Assembly (NCBI RefSeq): GCF_003286085.1
Contig: NW_020825617.1
Span: 24,992-88,991, forward strand
From: Drosophila persimilis
Lineage: Eukaryota; Arthropoda; Insecta; Diptera; Drosophilidae
Length of the DNA: 64,000 nt
Direction: 5' to 3'
The notes beneath the pieces were generated by a model. That model did not search any database. It was not told the origin of the DNA and saw only the letters and a program-made list of their open reading frames with translations. The position numbers and the translations under genes are program-made. Of this stretch, positions 30,485 to 40,815 are shown in pieces. The stretch's first letter is position 1, and each line of letters starts with the position of its first letter.

Positions 30485-30907
30485 GTGCATGCAGCCGTCA
30501 AAAGTAGCCCATATCGTGTTGCTTTTGGCCAAAACATGACTACTGGCGGATCCACTTATCAAGTCCTACGAAACCTCAGTATGTTGGAGGACCGAACTGT
30601 AGTCTTCGATCGCGACGATTCCTTCGAGCTAATTCGCAAGACAGCTACAGAAGCAATGAAACAGCAGCATGTTCGCAACGAAAATATCTATAATCTTCGA
30701 AGCCGAGAAGTAAACTTTCAAGTGGGTCAAGAAGTTTATAGACGAAATTTTGACCAGAGTATTTTTGTGAAAGGCTTTAATGCGAAACTGGCACCTACGT
30801 TTCGGAAAGCCCGCATTAAGAAAAGAGTCGGGAACAGCTACTACGAGCTGGAAGATTTCCAGGGTAGCTTTATTGGTAAATATCACACAAAAGATATTAA
30901 ACAATAA
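30485..30907 (+). pseudogene. pol: Element B integrase C-terminal domain
   Basis: Open frame 140 codons: VKSSPYRVAFGQNM (end of the core), EQ/HVRN-rich helix, then LRSREVNFQVGQEVYRRNF and GSFIGKYHTKDIKQ, the SH3-like and tail region of Ty3/gypsy integrases. It is in a different frame from the core. It stops at 30907, 72 bases before the LTR, leaving no room for an env gene. Confidence 0.75.
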
Positions 30908-30970
30908 ATCGTATCCAGCACTCCAAGTGTGGATCACGCTTTGGTTAGCAAGACCCCAAAGTGTGCTTTC

Positions 30971-30979
30971 AGCGGGGGG
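30971..30979 (+). promoter_or_regulatory. Polypurine tract of element B
   Basis: AGCGGGGGG directly before the TGT of the 3' LTR; expected start site of plus-strand synthesis. It is short and G-rich. Confidence 0.65.
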
Positions 30980-33254
30980 TGTAATATTCGACGCTTGTCG
31001 TGCCTTCTTGTATTTTAATTATCCACGGCTAACTCCCAAAATTACAGCCTAAAACTAGGCCGTAAAAAAATTCGAGTTGAAGATCTTTTGAGCTTTGATA
31101 AAGCTTATCAACAGCTGTTTTGCGACCAAGCGGCAACGCTTTGATATGCAATTTTTCTGCCGTGCACTATATTTTATTAAATATTGCTGTGGCTGGATTC
31201 TGTATAACAGAAGAAGACCATAGAAAGTGTGGAAAAAAAAACGTGGGTTGCTGTACTTAGTCGTCCCAGCCTCTTTCTTTTGACGTGACGTGACCGTCAG
31301 AGGGACCGGCAGTGGAAAAGAAGTATTGTAGAGCTGAGCCAGTTCGGTAAACCAAGGTCAAGCCAAAGTCAAAGCCTAGTGCAAGTGCCAAATGAGGCTC
31401 AAAGTGATCATTTAATTTGAGTGGACGCGCCAGTTATATATTGCCGTTCGAACATTTGGAAAACAAGCGCCCACAGTTTACTAAAATTTTTCGAAACAGT
31501 GGTGCAATTCTGTTGAGGTAATTATCCACCCAGCTACAGCGACCCGTTGAAAAATGTTCTGTTCTTTCCGCGTAGGATTAGCACCACTAGTATCTACGTA
31601 TTGAAACGCTGGTCTAGAAGTTACGGATTGGTTATTCCCGGAGACCTCTATTGGCCACGTGCCCGTACCACCGGTTAAACCCCCACCGTTTGACATTCGG
31701 ATGAGGCGGTAGCCGAGGGCATGGACTTGCTCCTCCAGTAAACCCCATCGGTGGGCTCTGCAAGCGTCGTCTGGACCCGTTCGACCCATGGGGATGATCT
31801 GACTGACTCTTCAAATACACCAGTCACCCCACGAGCCATCAAGTGTGCGGGTGTACCTAACCTCACGCCGCAGATGGACCGCGCTCATTGACCCTTGGCA
31901 TCGGAAGCAGCTGAAGTTACCTGCGCCCGGTACAATCGTGTGCAACCTTCAGACCTCGAGTAGGAACTCGGTCTCCAGCCGGGAAGCATCGACCCCGTTC
32001 GGATTTAGTTATATTTTCTATCTTTCTTTTGAAATTAGACCCGATATGCGAAATATATAGATATGCGATATGTCTTTTTATCCGCTTTCTGTTTAACTAC
32101 GTTCTTTTGATACGCCAAAAATTTGCAACAATCCAATTAAATCCGGTATAAACAAAAAGGGAATTCCTGTCCATGGGCTAAGTCGAACTTGAACAAATGA
32201 GTAGAGTATTAATACCGATTATTTTTACAGTTTTTGATTTTGGTTGCCACGCATTCATATCATCATCTATGCAGATAATCATCACAATCACACACATCAT
32301 CATACTCCTCCACCCATCAAATCATCTCATCCAACACACAACGAAAGATCTTTCTGCGTGGGAGTCAAAGCTATTAATCGCATCGTAAGTGATTCTCCTG
32401 AACCAAGTAAGCCATCTGAAAAGAATGAATGTGCGGTAACTATTTGCTTGTCTTCAACCATGATCACGGTTTTATACACATATTACTCATGCTATTAAGC
32501 GATTTTCCATATACCCGATTTTTGTCTGGTTTTGGGCACTGACCAAGTTAACGTAATGAAGTTTGAAGTTTTCTTGTTCCTATGATGAACACATAACCTA
32601 GCTCGTGCATTTATATATACCTACTACTAATCATTTTTATAGATTTAAGATCATTATACCCTACCTCGCCCCTTTGATATTCTTTCCCCAGTAGCAGCAA
32701 TAGCAGGCTTATATTAGGGACTAAATTCTACTAGCGTTAGGTTTTATAGGAATTTAAATGAAGAACTATGGATTGCTTAAATAAAGTTAGTTTGGAAATG
32801 AACCAAGGCTAAATATCTTATATCGGAACCATGCAACCTCGTCTGACGGAGATGTGACCCACCGCAGTCTTTGTTGGAGGGATCCTGTCTGTTAATAGGT
32901 GGCCCTGAAGGATCATGGTAGGGTAGAATAGGGTAGGTAGGGCGTTCTCGCCAATGGGCGATACCGCAGCCGACAAAGATCTGACCGGTGATCTTCTTCG
33001 TTTACCTATCCATGCTGATCTGTCCCTTTGACCCCCTGTATCCCGTTTCCTAGTATCCTTTCCCTACTCGTACGCGATTTATTTTTTTTATATAAATTCT
33101 TATCTCGACCATTTGCTAGAGCTCTAAATGGGTAGTAAAATATCCTCCATGCCCACACCCAGCCGACAAAAAAGAGACAAAAGCCGAAGCCAGCGCGTAC
33201 TTCCTAATCCCGTTTATATCATCAGCTCCTATAACCTGTACGTTGTATGCTACA
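30980..33254 (+). repeat. Element B 3' LTR, 2275 bp
   Basis: TGTAATATT...TATGCTACA, followed by the AGTG duplication. It is colinear with the 5' LTR except for about 900 bp at 31304-32205 that the 5' copy lacks and the DINE-1 insertion that this copy lacks. The 31304-32205 segment has no recognisable protein. Divergence between the two LTRs (scattered substitutions plus indels) indicates an old insertion. Confidence 0.9.
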
Positions 33255-33258
33255 AGTG
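33255..33258. repeat. Target-site duplication of element B, right copy (AGTG)
   Basis: Matches 2664-2667; element A RT resumes here. Confidence 0.9.
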
Positions 33259-33749
33259 TTTCTGAATACTCGTCCCCTGTAGTGCTTGTCGCCAAGAAGG
33301 ATGGCTCAAAACGACTTTGTTGTGATTATAAAAAACTTATTGAAAAGATAATTCGTGACAATTTTAAAATGGCGTTAATCGACGATGTTTTACTCAAGCA
33401 TCAGGAATTACGTGTTTTCACTACGTTGGATTTGTCTAATGGGGTTTTTCACGTGCCAGTACATGAGGATTCTCGTAAATATACCTCTTTTGTCACACAG
33501 AGTGGACAGTATGAATTTAATTATGTACGATTTGGGATGACTAACTCCCCTCCAGTATTTATGAGGTACATATATGCGGTTTTCAGACCATTGATAGATG
33601 ACGGTATTTTGATTTTGTATATGGACGATATTATTATTCCATCAAAGGATGTGCAAGAAGGACTTGAAAAATTACAGAAGGTGTTGAGTATCGCAGAGAT
33701 TTCAGGATTATGCAATTATTATTATTATTATTATACAGCGCAAGGTTAA
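33259..33749 (+). pseudogene. pol: Element A pol, RT core (right half of split gene)
   Basis: Continues the RT left at 2667: SPVVLVAKKDGSKRLCCDY, FTTLDLSNGVFHVPV (first catalytic Asp), SFVTQSGQYEFNYVRFGMTN and LILYMDDIIIPS (YMDD). After SIAEISGLCN an ATT microsatellite at about 33714-33732 encodes a run of Tyr and is followed by a frameshift and stop at 33749. An IEK insertion-like change after CDYKKL also departs from consensus. Nonfunctional. Confidence 0.85.
33714..33732. repeat. (ATT)n microsatellite inside element A RT
   Basis: About six ATT units at a position where related RTs have ordinary sequence; it lies next to the frame break. Confidence 0.8.
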
Positions 33750-34539
33750 TTTTTTGGGTTACATAATAGAGAATTCAACGATACGACCATCTCAAGATAA
33801 AACTTCGGCAGTTGAGAATTTTCCAATTCCGAGAGACAGGAAACAAGTTCAACGCTATTTGGGCCTAACTTCCTATTTCCGTAGATTTGTTAAGGATTTT
33901 GCTGTAGTGGACCAGACCACTGACAAACTTGATGAAAAAGGATGTTTCTTTCAAAATGGGTGAAGAAGAGTTGGCATCATTCAATCAGTTGAAAGTTTAT
34001 TTATTTTGTTCTCCTGTTTTAAAGTTGTTTAATCATAAGGGCAAAACTGAAGTTCACTGCGATGCAAGTATGTATGTGTATGGAGCCATACTTTTGCAAA
34101 TGGACTCAGAGGATCAATGTTTCCACCCGGTAGAATATATGAGTCGTAAGACTGGGGTAAGAAACCCCAGCTGAAGAAAGGTATCCTTCATACGAGCTTG
34201 AAGTACTCGCTATAGTGCAGCCTCTAAAGAAGTGGAGAGTGTATTTGCTTGGGAGAAAGATAAAAATTATTACTGACTGTAATGCTTTTGCGTTAACGAT
34301 GAGGAAACAAGATGTTAAGGTATCTCGTTGGGCCATATTTCTTCAGGACTTCGATTATGAAATTGAGCATCGTTCAGGGACCAAGATGAAACACGTCGAT
34401 GCATTGAGTAGAATGCATTGTTTGTTGTTGGAAGATTCACTGAGACATCGAATAAAGCAGGCTCAACGTCAGGATATTTGGATATCAGCAATTTGTAAGG
34501 TGCTAGAGTCGGGTTCTTATGACGACATTTATTTGAAGT
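33750..34539 (+). pseudogene. pol: Element A pol, RT thumb and RNase H fragments, truncated by element D
   Basis: Three frames carry the remains: RT connection (GYIIENSTIRPSQDK, RKQVQRYLGLTSYFRRFVK), RNase H first part (KTEVHCDASMYVYGAILLQ, with the catalytic Asp), and RNase H second part (KIKIITDCNAFALTMRK, FDYEIEHRSGTKMKHVDALSR). Frame breaks lie near 33750, 33930 and 34175-34215. The reading stops at 34539, where the D LTR begins, so integrase and the 3' LTR of A are absent from the window. Confidence 0.8.
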
Positions 34540-35371
34540 TGTGATGGACCTATTTCAGGCTGAGGTAAGCTCAGTCACGTCCAGGGGTCAATCCACAAGA
34601 AATTTGTAGAAATGGATGGAACTTCAAGGCAGACGTCGGGGGTGGCCTATCGTAGAGTAGATGGATCGGGGCTTGGGCGGGCGTTGCTAGCGTTGCGTAT
34701 ATGAAACGACCGTGTGGGCTCGGGGCGGGGCGACGTCGGTGCCTCGGCTGATTGGGGTGAACTAACGCAATCGGGTGTTTTTACTTTGCAAATTTGACAC
34801 TTTATTGTATTTCTTAGAGGTTTAAATGACTTTTTTTTAATTGGGCGCCGATGTCTTCTGGTGAGTTCCGGGTACCGCGTCTGTACTCCGGGCCGGGTCT
34901 CTGCGTAAGTTGCTTTCTGGTTTTAGTCGGCGTCTATTTATACGCCAATGGGCGCTGTGTCAGCGGGTTCAAAAGTGCACTTCCGCGTCGGGGTGCACTT
35001 CGCCGTTCTGGCGATCGTGGGTTGACCTGGTTCTGTCTCTTCGTGTTTTTGGCGCGCTGGCGGGTTTGCCGTTGGGTGCTTGTCGTGGGCTTCCGCGGTG
35101 TCATCGTTTTGTAGTCGATGAACCCGGAAGACTGCTCCTGGCCGGTTGCTTGGTCTGGAGTGGGGGAAGTCCGCGTGAGCTGGTGTGTTTGGTCAGCGTT
35201 ATGAAGGCGACGCGTGTCAATCGGTGGCTATGTGTGGAGGGGGGTGTTCGTGTAGTAAATAATGCATGCGTACAATTTACGTTGGGCGAGGTGCTGCAAT
35301 TTAGTAGCAGGTTTTATGTTTTATTGGGCGTTGGGAGAGGCGTTGTAGCGAACCCTTTTGGGTTCGTTACA
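34540..35371 (-). repeat. Element D LTR 1 (832 bp)
   Basis: Plus-strand TGTGATGG...GTTACA. It ends next to a polypurine tract, and its left border interrupts element A. A near-perfect hairpin (GTAGCGAACCC TTTT GGGTTCGTTAC) lies at 35345-35370, at the U3 terminus. No matching target duplication can be shown because the right flank of the full insertion is not in the window. Confidence 0.85.
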
Positions 35372-35389
35372 CCCTCCCCTTTCTTCCCC
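35372..35389 (-). promoter_or_regulatory. Polypurine tract of element D
   Basis: On the minus strand GGGGAAGAAAGGGGAGGG directly precedes the U3 start TGTAAC. Classic position and composition. Confidence 0.8.
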
Positions 35390-35635
35390 GACGAGAGTCA
35401 CGAAGACCCGTGCGTGGGGCGTGCGGCGGTGGATTGTTGGCTCGGATGGCTTCGCCTTCTTCTGGTGAGAGTGCACTGATTGATGGGAGCCAGAGTTGCG
35501 GCTATTTAAGCCGTTCTGCAGGGTCCGTATTTGCGGAGCAAGCTTTTCTTGTCTCTTCCGTGTTGCACCGGGGTGCGTTTTGGGGTCGCCGCCGACTTGT
35601 GATCATCTCGTCCCTTGCCTCGTTAGCGGGTCTGT
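35390..35635 (-). other. Element D unit 1 3' untranslated region
   Basis: About 245 bp between the end of the pol frame and the polypurine tract. No env-like frame is seen. Most of this, together with the U3 end of the LTR, is missing from the second D unit. Confidence 0.6.
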
Positions 35636-36319
35636 TTACTTCGTGGTCGAGGGGTTTGTTGTGCTCGCGTTGTTGTTGGCGTTGCGCCGCCGGTCGGTGT
35701 TTCGCTGACGTTGTCTCTCTTGGCCGGGTGCTCCGGGTTCTGCCGACTCTGCGGTGCCGCGGTCGGGGCGTCGGGTTGCTGTTTCATTGGTTTCTTCCGC
35801 GATGTCAGCATTCCTGTGTAGGCCCGTGGGCATGTTGGGCTCTCTCAGGTCGTTGATATTCGCGGTCTTCTGTTTCCGGCTTTCGCAATGTTGTAATTTG
35901 GCGATGTTTGGCGATGGAAAACTGTTGACTCGGTAGGGGCCGTCGAACTTCGGAGCTAACTTTGCCGCGAAGCCCTCGGCGGCGTTGGAGTGGTGGTGTT
36001 GGCGTAGTAGTACCAATGATCCGATGGCGGGGCGCCATAGTCGCCGGCGGAGGTTGTAATGTCTCCCTTGCTCTTGGCTGGCTCTCTGGATGTTGTTTCG
36101 GACGATGGCGAATACTTCTTTTAGTCTCGTCGCTTTGCTGCTGGCTGTCTCTTGTGTACTCCCTGTCCCGGGCGTGACTTCGTCGTAAAGGGTGACGGGG
36201 AGTCGGGGTTCTCTTCCTCGCAGGAGGAAAGCGGGGCTGAATCCGGCTGTCATCCCGGGTAGGAGTTCGTCCCACGTGTTCTGGTGGTCGTCGACGAACT
36301 GTGCGATCATCGTTTTCAC
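35636..36319 (-). pseudogene. pol: Element D unit 1 integrase C-terminal part
   Basis: 227-codon frame beginning KTMIAQFVDDHQNTWDELLP (end of integrase core). It includes FSPAFLLRGREPRLPV and the C-terminal basic/SH3-like domain (LRRRLWRPAIGSLVLLRQHH, FAAKLAPKFDGPYRV, ending ANINDLREPN), then a Thr/Arg/Glu-rich tail. It is out of frame with the upstream core. Relative to unit 2 it lacks about 39 bases, including the codons for LAINSSVSETT. Confidence 0.8.
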
Positions 36320-37347
36320 AGTCCGATTGGCTCTCTCCGTCGGGGCAATACGGGGCTGTGTGTTGTAGGTCCACGCCTGCGGTTCGCAGCAATGTTTGAA
36401 ACGATCGGCTGGTGAACTGGGTTCCGTTGTCGCACACGAATAGTTTCGGCACGCCGAAGCTGCTCAGTATTCGTTCTCTGAAGGCTCGTTCGAGGTTCGC
36501 TGTTGTCGCTTTCTTGAGGGGTACCAGTTCGACCCACTTGGAGAAAGTGTCGAAGAAGACCAGTAAGATGGTTTTCCCGTGCTTGGACCGTGGTAATGGT
36601 CCGACGAAATCGGCACACAGGGTGGCGAAGGGTTCTTCGGCTTTGCGTGTGAGCATCCTGCCCACGGCCTGTGTGCCCTTGAACTTCTGGCAGCTTACGC
36701 AGCCCTGCACGTACCGTCGTACGTCTCGGTGTAGTCCTGGCCAGTAATATCGTTGCGTTGTCCTCAGGATGGTTTTCCGGACGCCGAGGTGTCCTGCTGT
36801 TGGTTCGTCATGGCATTCGCGGAGTACTCTCGTTCGGCCGTTTTTAGGCACGCATAGTTTCCACGGTATGTGGTCGTCGTCGTCGGCTCCGTGTCCTAGA
36901 TAGCGGTATAGCTGCCCGTTTTCGCGCGTGTAGTCCGGGTATTTCTGGGGTTCGTCTTGGACTTGCTGGATCCTTTGTTTAAGCCAGGTGCATGCTGCGT
37001 TGTCTTTCTCTTCGATGCGGGAGAGGGTCTCCAATGGTTGTCTTGACAGTGCGTCTGCGACTACGTTCTGGTTGCCGGCCCGATAGTGCACTTCGTATTG
37101 GTATTGCTGTATTTCGAGCGCCCATCTTGCTACTCTACCGTAAGGGCTCTCGAGGGTATTCAGCCACTTTAGTGCGAGATGATCGGTTATGACGTCGAAT
37201 CGGTAGCCTTCGATAGATCGCAGTTTTCGGATCGCCCAGATGACGGCGAGGCATTCCTTGTCGGTGGCCGAGTAGTTTTCTTCTGCCTTGTTGAGGCGTC
37301 GACTGACGTATGCGATGACCCTTCGATCTCTTGGGTGAGGACCGCGC
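36320..37347 (-). pseudogene. pol: Element D unit 1 RNase H C-terminus and integrase core
   Basis: The minus-strand frame shows the end of RNase H (WALEIQQYQYEVHYRAGNQ, VVADALSRQ) and integrase with an HHCC finger (HDEPTAGHLGVRKTILR, YYWPGLHRDV, GCVSCQKF). The catalytic core has Asp in LCADFVGPLPRS and Asp in LFVCDNGTQFTS. Just after TAPYCP a deletion shifts the frame before the catalytic Glu region. The same deletion is present in unit 2. RNase H N-terminal sequence is in yet another frame near 37187-37340. Confidence 0.8.
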
Positions 37348-37983
37348 CTACTCCAAGGTTGCTTGGCCCAGGTATTTTAGCCGCTGGAAGAAGGCACACT
37401 TGTCCGTGTGGACCCGTAGGTTTGCCTTTCGCAGTCGTGCGAAAACTTCTTTTACGTTGTTCAGGTGTTCCTGGAAGCTTTTCCCGACGATGACGATGTC
37501 GTCGAGATATGCGAACGCGAATGGTTCCATGTCTGCGCCGATAACGGCGTCGAGGGCCCGTTGAAACGTGGCTCCCGCGGAGTGTAAACCGAAAGGCATT
37601 ACTTTCCATTGGTATAATCCTCGGCCGGGTATCGTGAATGCCGTGGCTTCCCGGCTGTCGCGGGCCATTTGTATCTACCAATACCCGTTTTTCAGGTCTA
37701 GGGTCGTGATGAAGTGGGCATTTCGGAGTCGCTCTAGTATGTAGTTGATCCTGGGTAGCGGGTACGCGTCCGGGATAGAACGTTCGTTTAGCTGCCGATA
37801 ATCTACACACATGCGCCATCTCCCGTCCTTTTTGCGGACCAGGACGATTGGCGCGCTGTGGGGGCTCCGGGATGGTTCGATTAGGTCCTCGGCTATCAGT
37901 TGGTCGACCTGTTCATCGATGATCCGCCGCATGGCTGGATTTTTCGGGTAGTACCGTTGTTTTATGGGTCGGTTGTCCCTCAT
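37348..37983 (-). pseudogene. pol: Element D unit 1 reverse transcriptase
   Basis: From 37983: KQRYYPKNPAMRRIID, SAPIVLVRKKDGRWRMCVDY, ITTLDLKNGYW, then TAG at 37675-37677 where Gln is expected. Reading resumes with FTIPGRGLYQWKVMPFGL and FAYLDDIVIVG (YLDD) and ends after FQRLKYLGQ by a second break. The palm motifs survive, but the stop and frame break make it inactive. Unit 2 has the same lesions. Confidence 0.85.
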
Positions 37984-38815
37984 GACGGTGGTGTGTTCTG
38001 TTAGATCCGTCGTCCCTCAGAGGCCTCCAAGTGTCGGCAGTTCTTCGCCTAGAAATTCCTGTATTCTCGGCGCGATGTCGGGAGACCATGGGTCGGAGAT
38101 TCCATGGATGTGGGGTGCTCGTGTGTGTCCTGGGGGGTGCTTGCGCGACGTTGTACTCAGCGTGATGTACGAACGTGCGGGTCTCGATGCTAGCGTTTGA
38201 CCAACGGCTAGTTTAGGCTATGAAGGTTACCGACATGGCTCCAGGCGTGGTGCTGGGCCGCATGCCGGCGCCGTACGAGGTGTTGCCCGGGAGGCGTTCC
38301 ATGATGTCGGTGACGATCGATGGTGTGTCGGCTGCAGGTGCGGCGGGGTTCCGATTGATGCCTCGTGCGGCGGTGATCGCCCCTCCCGGTTCCTGCCTGA
38401 GAGGACGCGGGAGTAGCGGGTCGGTCGGTGTCGTGGGGGTAGTTTTCGCGTCGAGGGCGGTGTCGACGCGTTCGTGGGCCAGGGTGGCGGTCGGAGGTGG
38501 TACCTCGAGCGCCTGGCTGCTGCCGTTGCGGCTGTCGTTGCTGGGGCCGGGTTGTCTTCTGGAGGGGCGTCCTGGGTTCCTTTCCCATTGTTGGTGGAAC
38601 CGTGTCGGTGCCCTCGGGAGACCGGCTCGCTTTCTTCGTTGCTTTGCTTGGTTTTGGGTTTCTCGGAGTGGGCCTGGGGCTGGTGTGCCTCGTTGTGGCC
38701 ATGGGTTCTGTGTTCCTCTTTCCTTGTGCTCGTGTCTCGTGTCGTGGCGGAGGGTTCGTTGGCGGCTGGGGTCTCAAGTTCTGGGGTCCGTGGGCGTGTA
38801 CTTGGCTGGCGGTGA
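37984..38815 (-). pseudogene. pol: Element D unit 1 protease-RT linker, with deletion
   Basis: Low-complexity Pro/Thr/Arg/Gln-rich coding-like sequence between protease and RT on the minus strand. Near 38094 about 170 bp present in unit 2 (44114-44270) are missing. Long open frames exist in several phases because of the GC-rich composition; plus-strand frames (38220-39017) are mirror images and not genes. Confidence 0.5.
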
Positions 38816-39165
38816 TCATCGGCGTGTTTGGGAGGGGGCGTTGGGAGACTTGAAGATGGAGGCGTGTGGTGCCACATTATATTGTGGTTTCGATACAGGA
38901 AGTCCTGCGCACAGGAAGTCCATCCCTATGATGGCTTGCTCTAGCATGTTGGGCAGCACCAAGAGCGGCACCTGTACATCTTGCTCGTCTAGTTCGACGC
39001 GCGCTAGCAAGATCTGAGTTATCTCGCGTGCCGAGCCGTATCGGGATGCAAGCGTCGCGCAGGTCGTTGTCGTGGCCGAGTTGGCGGGCGAGGTCGGCGT
39101 TGATGAAACTTCGGGACGCGATGGTCACTCTCGCCACTATCCGGCCGTCGTGTACTTGTAGCGGG
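38816..39165 (-). pseudogene. pol: Element D unit 1 retropepsin remnant, active site lost
   Basis: On the minus strand the frames contain GRIVARVTIASRSFINADLA and later VPLLVLPNMLEQAIIGMDFL, the start and the end (IIGMDFL) of a retropepsin. The DTG-containing segment expected between VTI and SFIN is absent, which looks like a small deletion. A frame break lies between the two pieces near 39010. Confidence 0.6.
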
Positions 39166-40516
39166 TTTCTTAGTTGGTTTTCTGAGGAAGCGTCGTGCCC
39201 GGCTGTTCCCGTGTCAGCTGGGGACGCGAGTCGTTTCCCGACGGGTTCTGGCGGCAACAGCCCACGGTGCGTGTTCCGCGCTTGCCGCATTCCCAACAGA
39301 AGAGGATCGATGGGTTGGTGCAGTCGCGAGATACATGTCCCGCTTCTCCGCAGCGTCGACAGGCTGCGTGCGGGTTGGCGATGGCGGTGGTGATCATTCG
39401 ATGTGTCGCTTCCTGTGCTGAAGCGCCGGCTTGGTGCGGCTTCCTTGCGGGTTCCGAGGTGTTCCAGTGGGGCTTTCGGAATTGGGCCCGATTCGTCCCG
39501 CTTTCGTTTTGTTGTGCCGTTGGCCGCGTGTACCTGGGTGGTTGTCGAGGGGGGATGAGGATCGCTGGTACGTTTCGTTCCTGGATGCTCTCGAACTCTG
39601 TGGCCAACATCGTTAATTGCGTCAGACTTCTCAGTTCGTGTCTTCACACGTACAGCTGGTACGCCGGGAGGGTGTTGTCATAGATCCGGCTAAGAGCAAC
39701 CTGAGCTCGATGACGAAGTCCTTGAACGGTTCGCCCACCGCTTGTTTGCGGTCCCTGATCTGGTCTTCCAATTGCTCGAAGTACCGGGGAGGCAGGGAAA
39801 AGGCTAGGAATTCCTGGCGGAAATCGGCCCATGAGGCGCTCTGGAGTCGGCTGGTGGTTGGCTCGGTCGGTGAGGAGCTCTGCCATGGCTCGCGGCACGT
39901 AGTTCATGTCTACCCCGTACGAGAGGGCACGCTCTTCCAGTAGTTCGACGAACGACAGTGGGTCGTCCTGCTCGTCGAACTGGATTCCCCACTTTCGGAT
40001 CCGTTCCGCCATCTGCGCGGCGTGACTGTAGTAATGGCCGTCTGTGGGGCCATTTCCTCCTGCTGTCGGCAAGATCCTTCTCATGGACGAAGGCCTTGGC
40101 TCCGGGGGCGAGGGCTTCGGTAGATCTTCGGCGGTTATCGATGTCGGTGAGGTGCTGGCTTTGCCTTCCATGATTCCTGGAACTTGTAGGCTGAGTTTGG
40201 GGTCCGTCTTCCGCTTCTCTGTTGGTGCTGAGGGGTCGGGCTGGGGCGATCTGGCTCGTCCTGGCGATCTGGCGTACTGCCGTTCGAGCTCCGCCATCCT
40301 GACCCAGGCATCGTGTTCGAGGGGCCCGGCGACTAGTTCGGCGAAACTCCTCCGCAAATCTTCCACGTTCCCCTCGCGGCTGAATCCGAATTCCTCCGCG
40401 AAGGACTCCAGCTCCTCTCGGCGACGTTTGTGTATCCAGCCGGTACTCACCCCTGGGTTGGCGACGAATTCTCCAGGGTAATACCCGCTGGCCTGTTCCT
40501 CTGTGTGGGATTCCAT
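39166..40516 (-). pseudogene. gag: Element D unit 1 Gag, frameshifted
   Basis: Starts MESHTEEQASGYYPGEF at 40516, about 280 bases after the primer site. An N-terminal helical/acidic region (FAEEFGFSREGNVEDLRRSF) and Pro/Ser-rich spacer lead to capsid sequence (QFDEQDDPLSFVELLEERA). A frameshift near 39845 follows, beyond which the frame WADFRQEFLAFSLPPRYFEQ then PFKDFVIELR continues the capsid. Another break near 39650 leads to the nucleocapsid, with one good knuckle (CRRCGEAGHVSRDC) and a second (CWECGKRGTRTVGC) in which Thr replaces His. Role: particle assembly and RNA binding. Confidence 0.7.
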
Positions 40517-40795
40517 CGCTCCGATCGTTACTTGAGTTGGCTGTTTCGCTGGGCTTGCGATTTTCCTTCACTAGGGCACTGTGTCGAGCTTCGCGGCTAA
40601 CGCTTCGAATTTCTTCTCGGAGTGACGGCACTGTTCGCGTTTCTCTGTCGCTGTGTCGCGCTTTCGTCTGCTCGTTGCGCAACTCCCGCCTTTGATATTG
40701 CGCGAGGTCGGGGTTTTCTTTGGGTTGTTCTCTTGTGTTCTTGCTCTGGTGGCCGTGGGGTTTTATTCCACAAACCCTCGCTGACGTTCCCTTAG
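40517..40795 (-). other. Element D unit 1 leader
   Basis: About 280 bp between primer site and gag start. One frame is open through it (from 40814, overlapping the primer site), but it is out of phase with gag and has no recognisable domain. Confidence 0.55.
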
Positions 40796-40813
40796 GTCCC
40801 TGCTCGGGCGCCA
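40796..40813 (-). promoter_or_regulatory. Primer-binding site of element D, tRNA-Lys type
   Basis: Minus-strand TGGCGCCCGAGCAGGGAC, two bases from the LTR end. It differs by one base from the well-known tRNA-Lys3 complement (GAACAGG). The tRNA assignment is from memory. Confidence 0.85.
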
Positions 40814-40815
40814 CT

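Larger units (their letters stand above)
2668..33254 (+). mobile_element. Element B: Ulysses/Osvaldo-like Ty3/gypsy retrotransposon, heavily interrupted
   Basis: Delimited by TGT...ACA LTRs and a 4-bp target duplication. Order on the plus strand: 5' LTR, tRNA-Lys primer site, leader, gag with RING-H2 finger, zinc knuckle, protease (DTG), RT, integrase, polypurine tract, 3' LTR. The LTRs are unusually long (3' copy 2275 bp), as I recall for Ulysses of D. virilis (about 2.1 kb, tRNA-Lys primed). This, together with the RT sequence, is why I suggest that clade. DINE-1-like DNA, a LINE and a three-copy C array sit inside it. Many frameshifts, an in-frame TGA and loss of RNase H show that it is dead. 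Confidence 0.75.

Noticed and set aside
30908..30979. Possible env gene downstream of B integrase
   Set aside because: Only 72 bases separate the integrase stop from the LTR. No signal peptide or membrane frame was found downstream of pol in B, C, D or E either.
38220..39017. Long plus-strand open frame in GC-rich DNA
   Set aside because: It is antisense to the protease and linker of element D. Open frames in several phases are expected from the composition, and the translation has no domain.
39804..40814. 336-codon minus-strand frame starting in the D primer site
   Set aside because: It is out of phase with the D Gag, starts inside the primer site and is rich in Arg/Glu/Gln as a shifted reading of gag. 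Not a gene.
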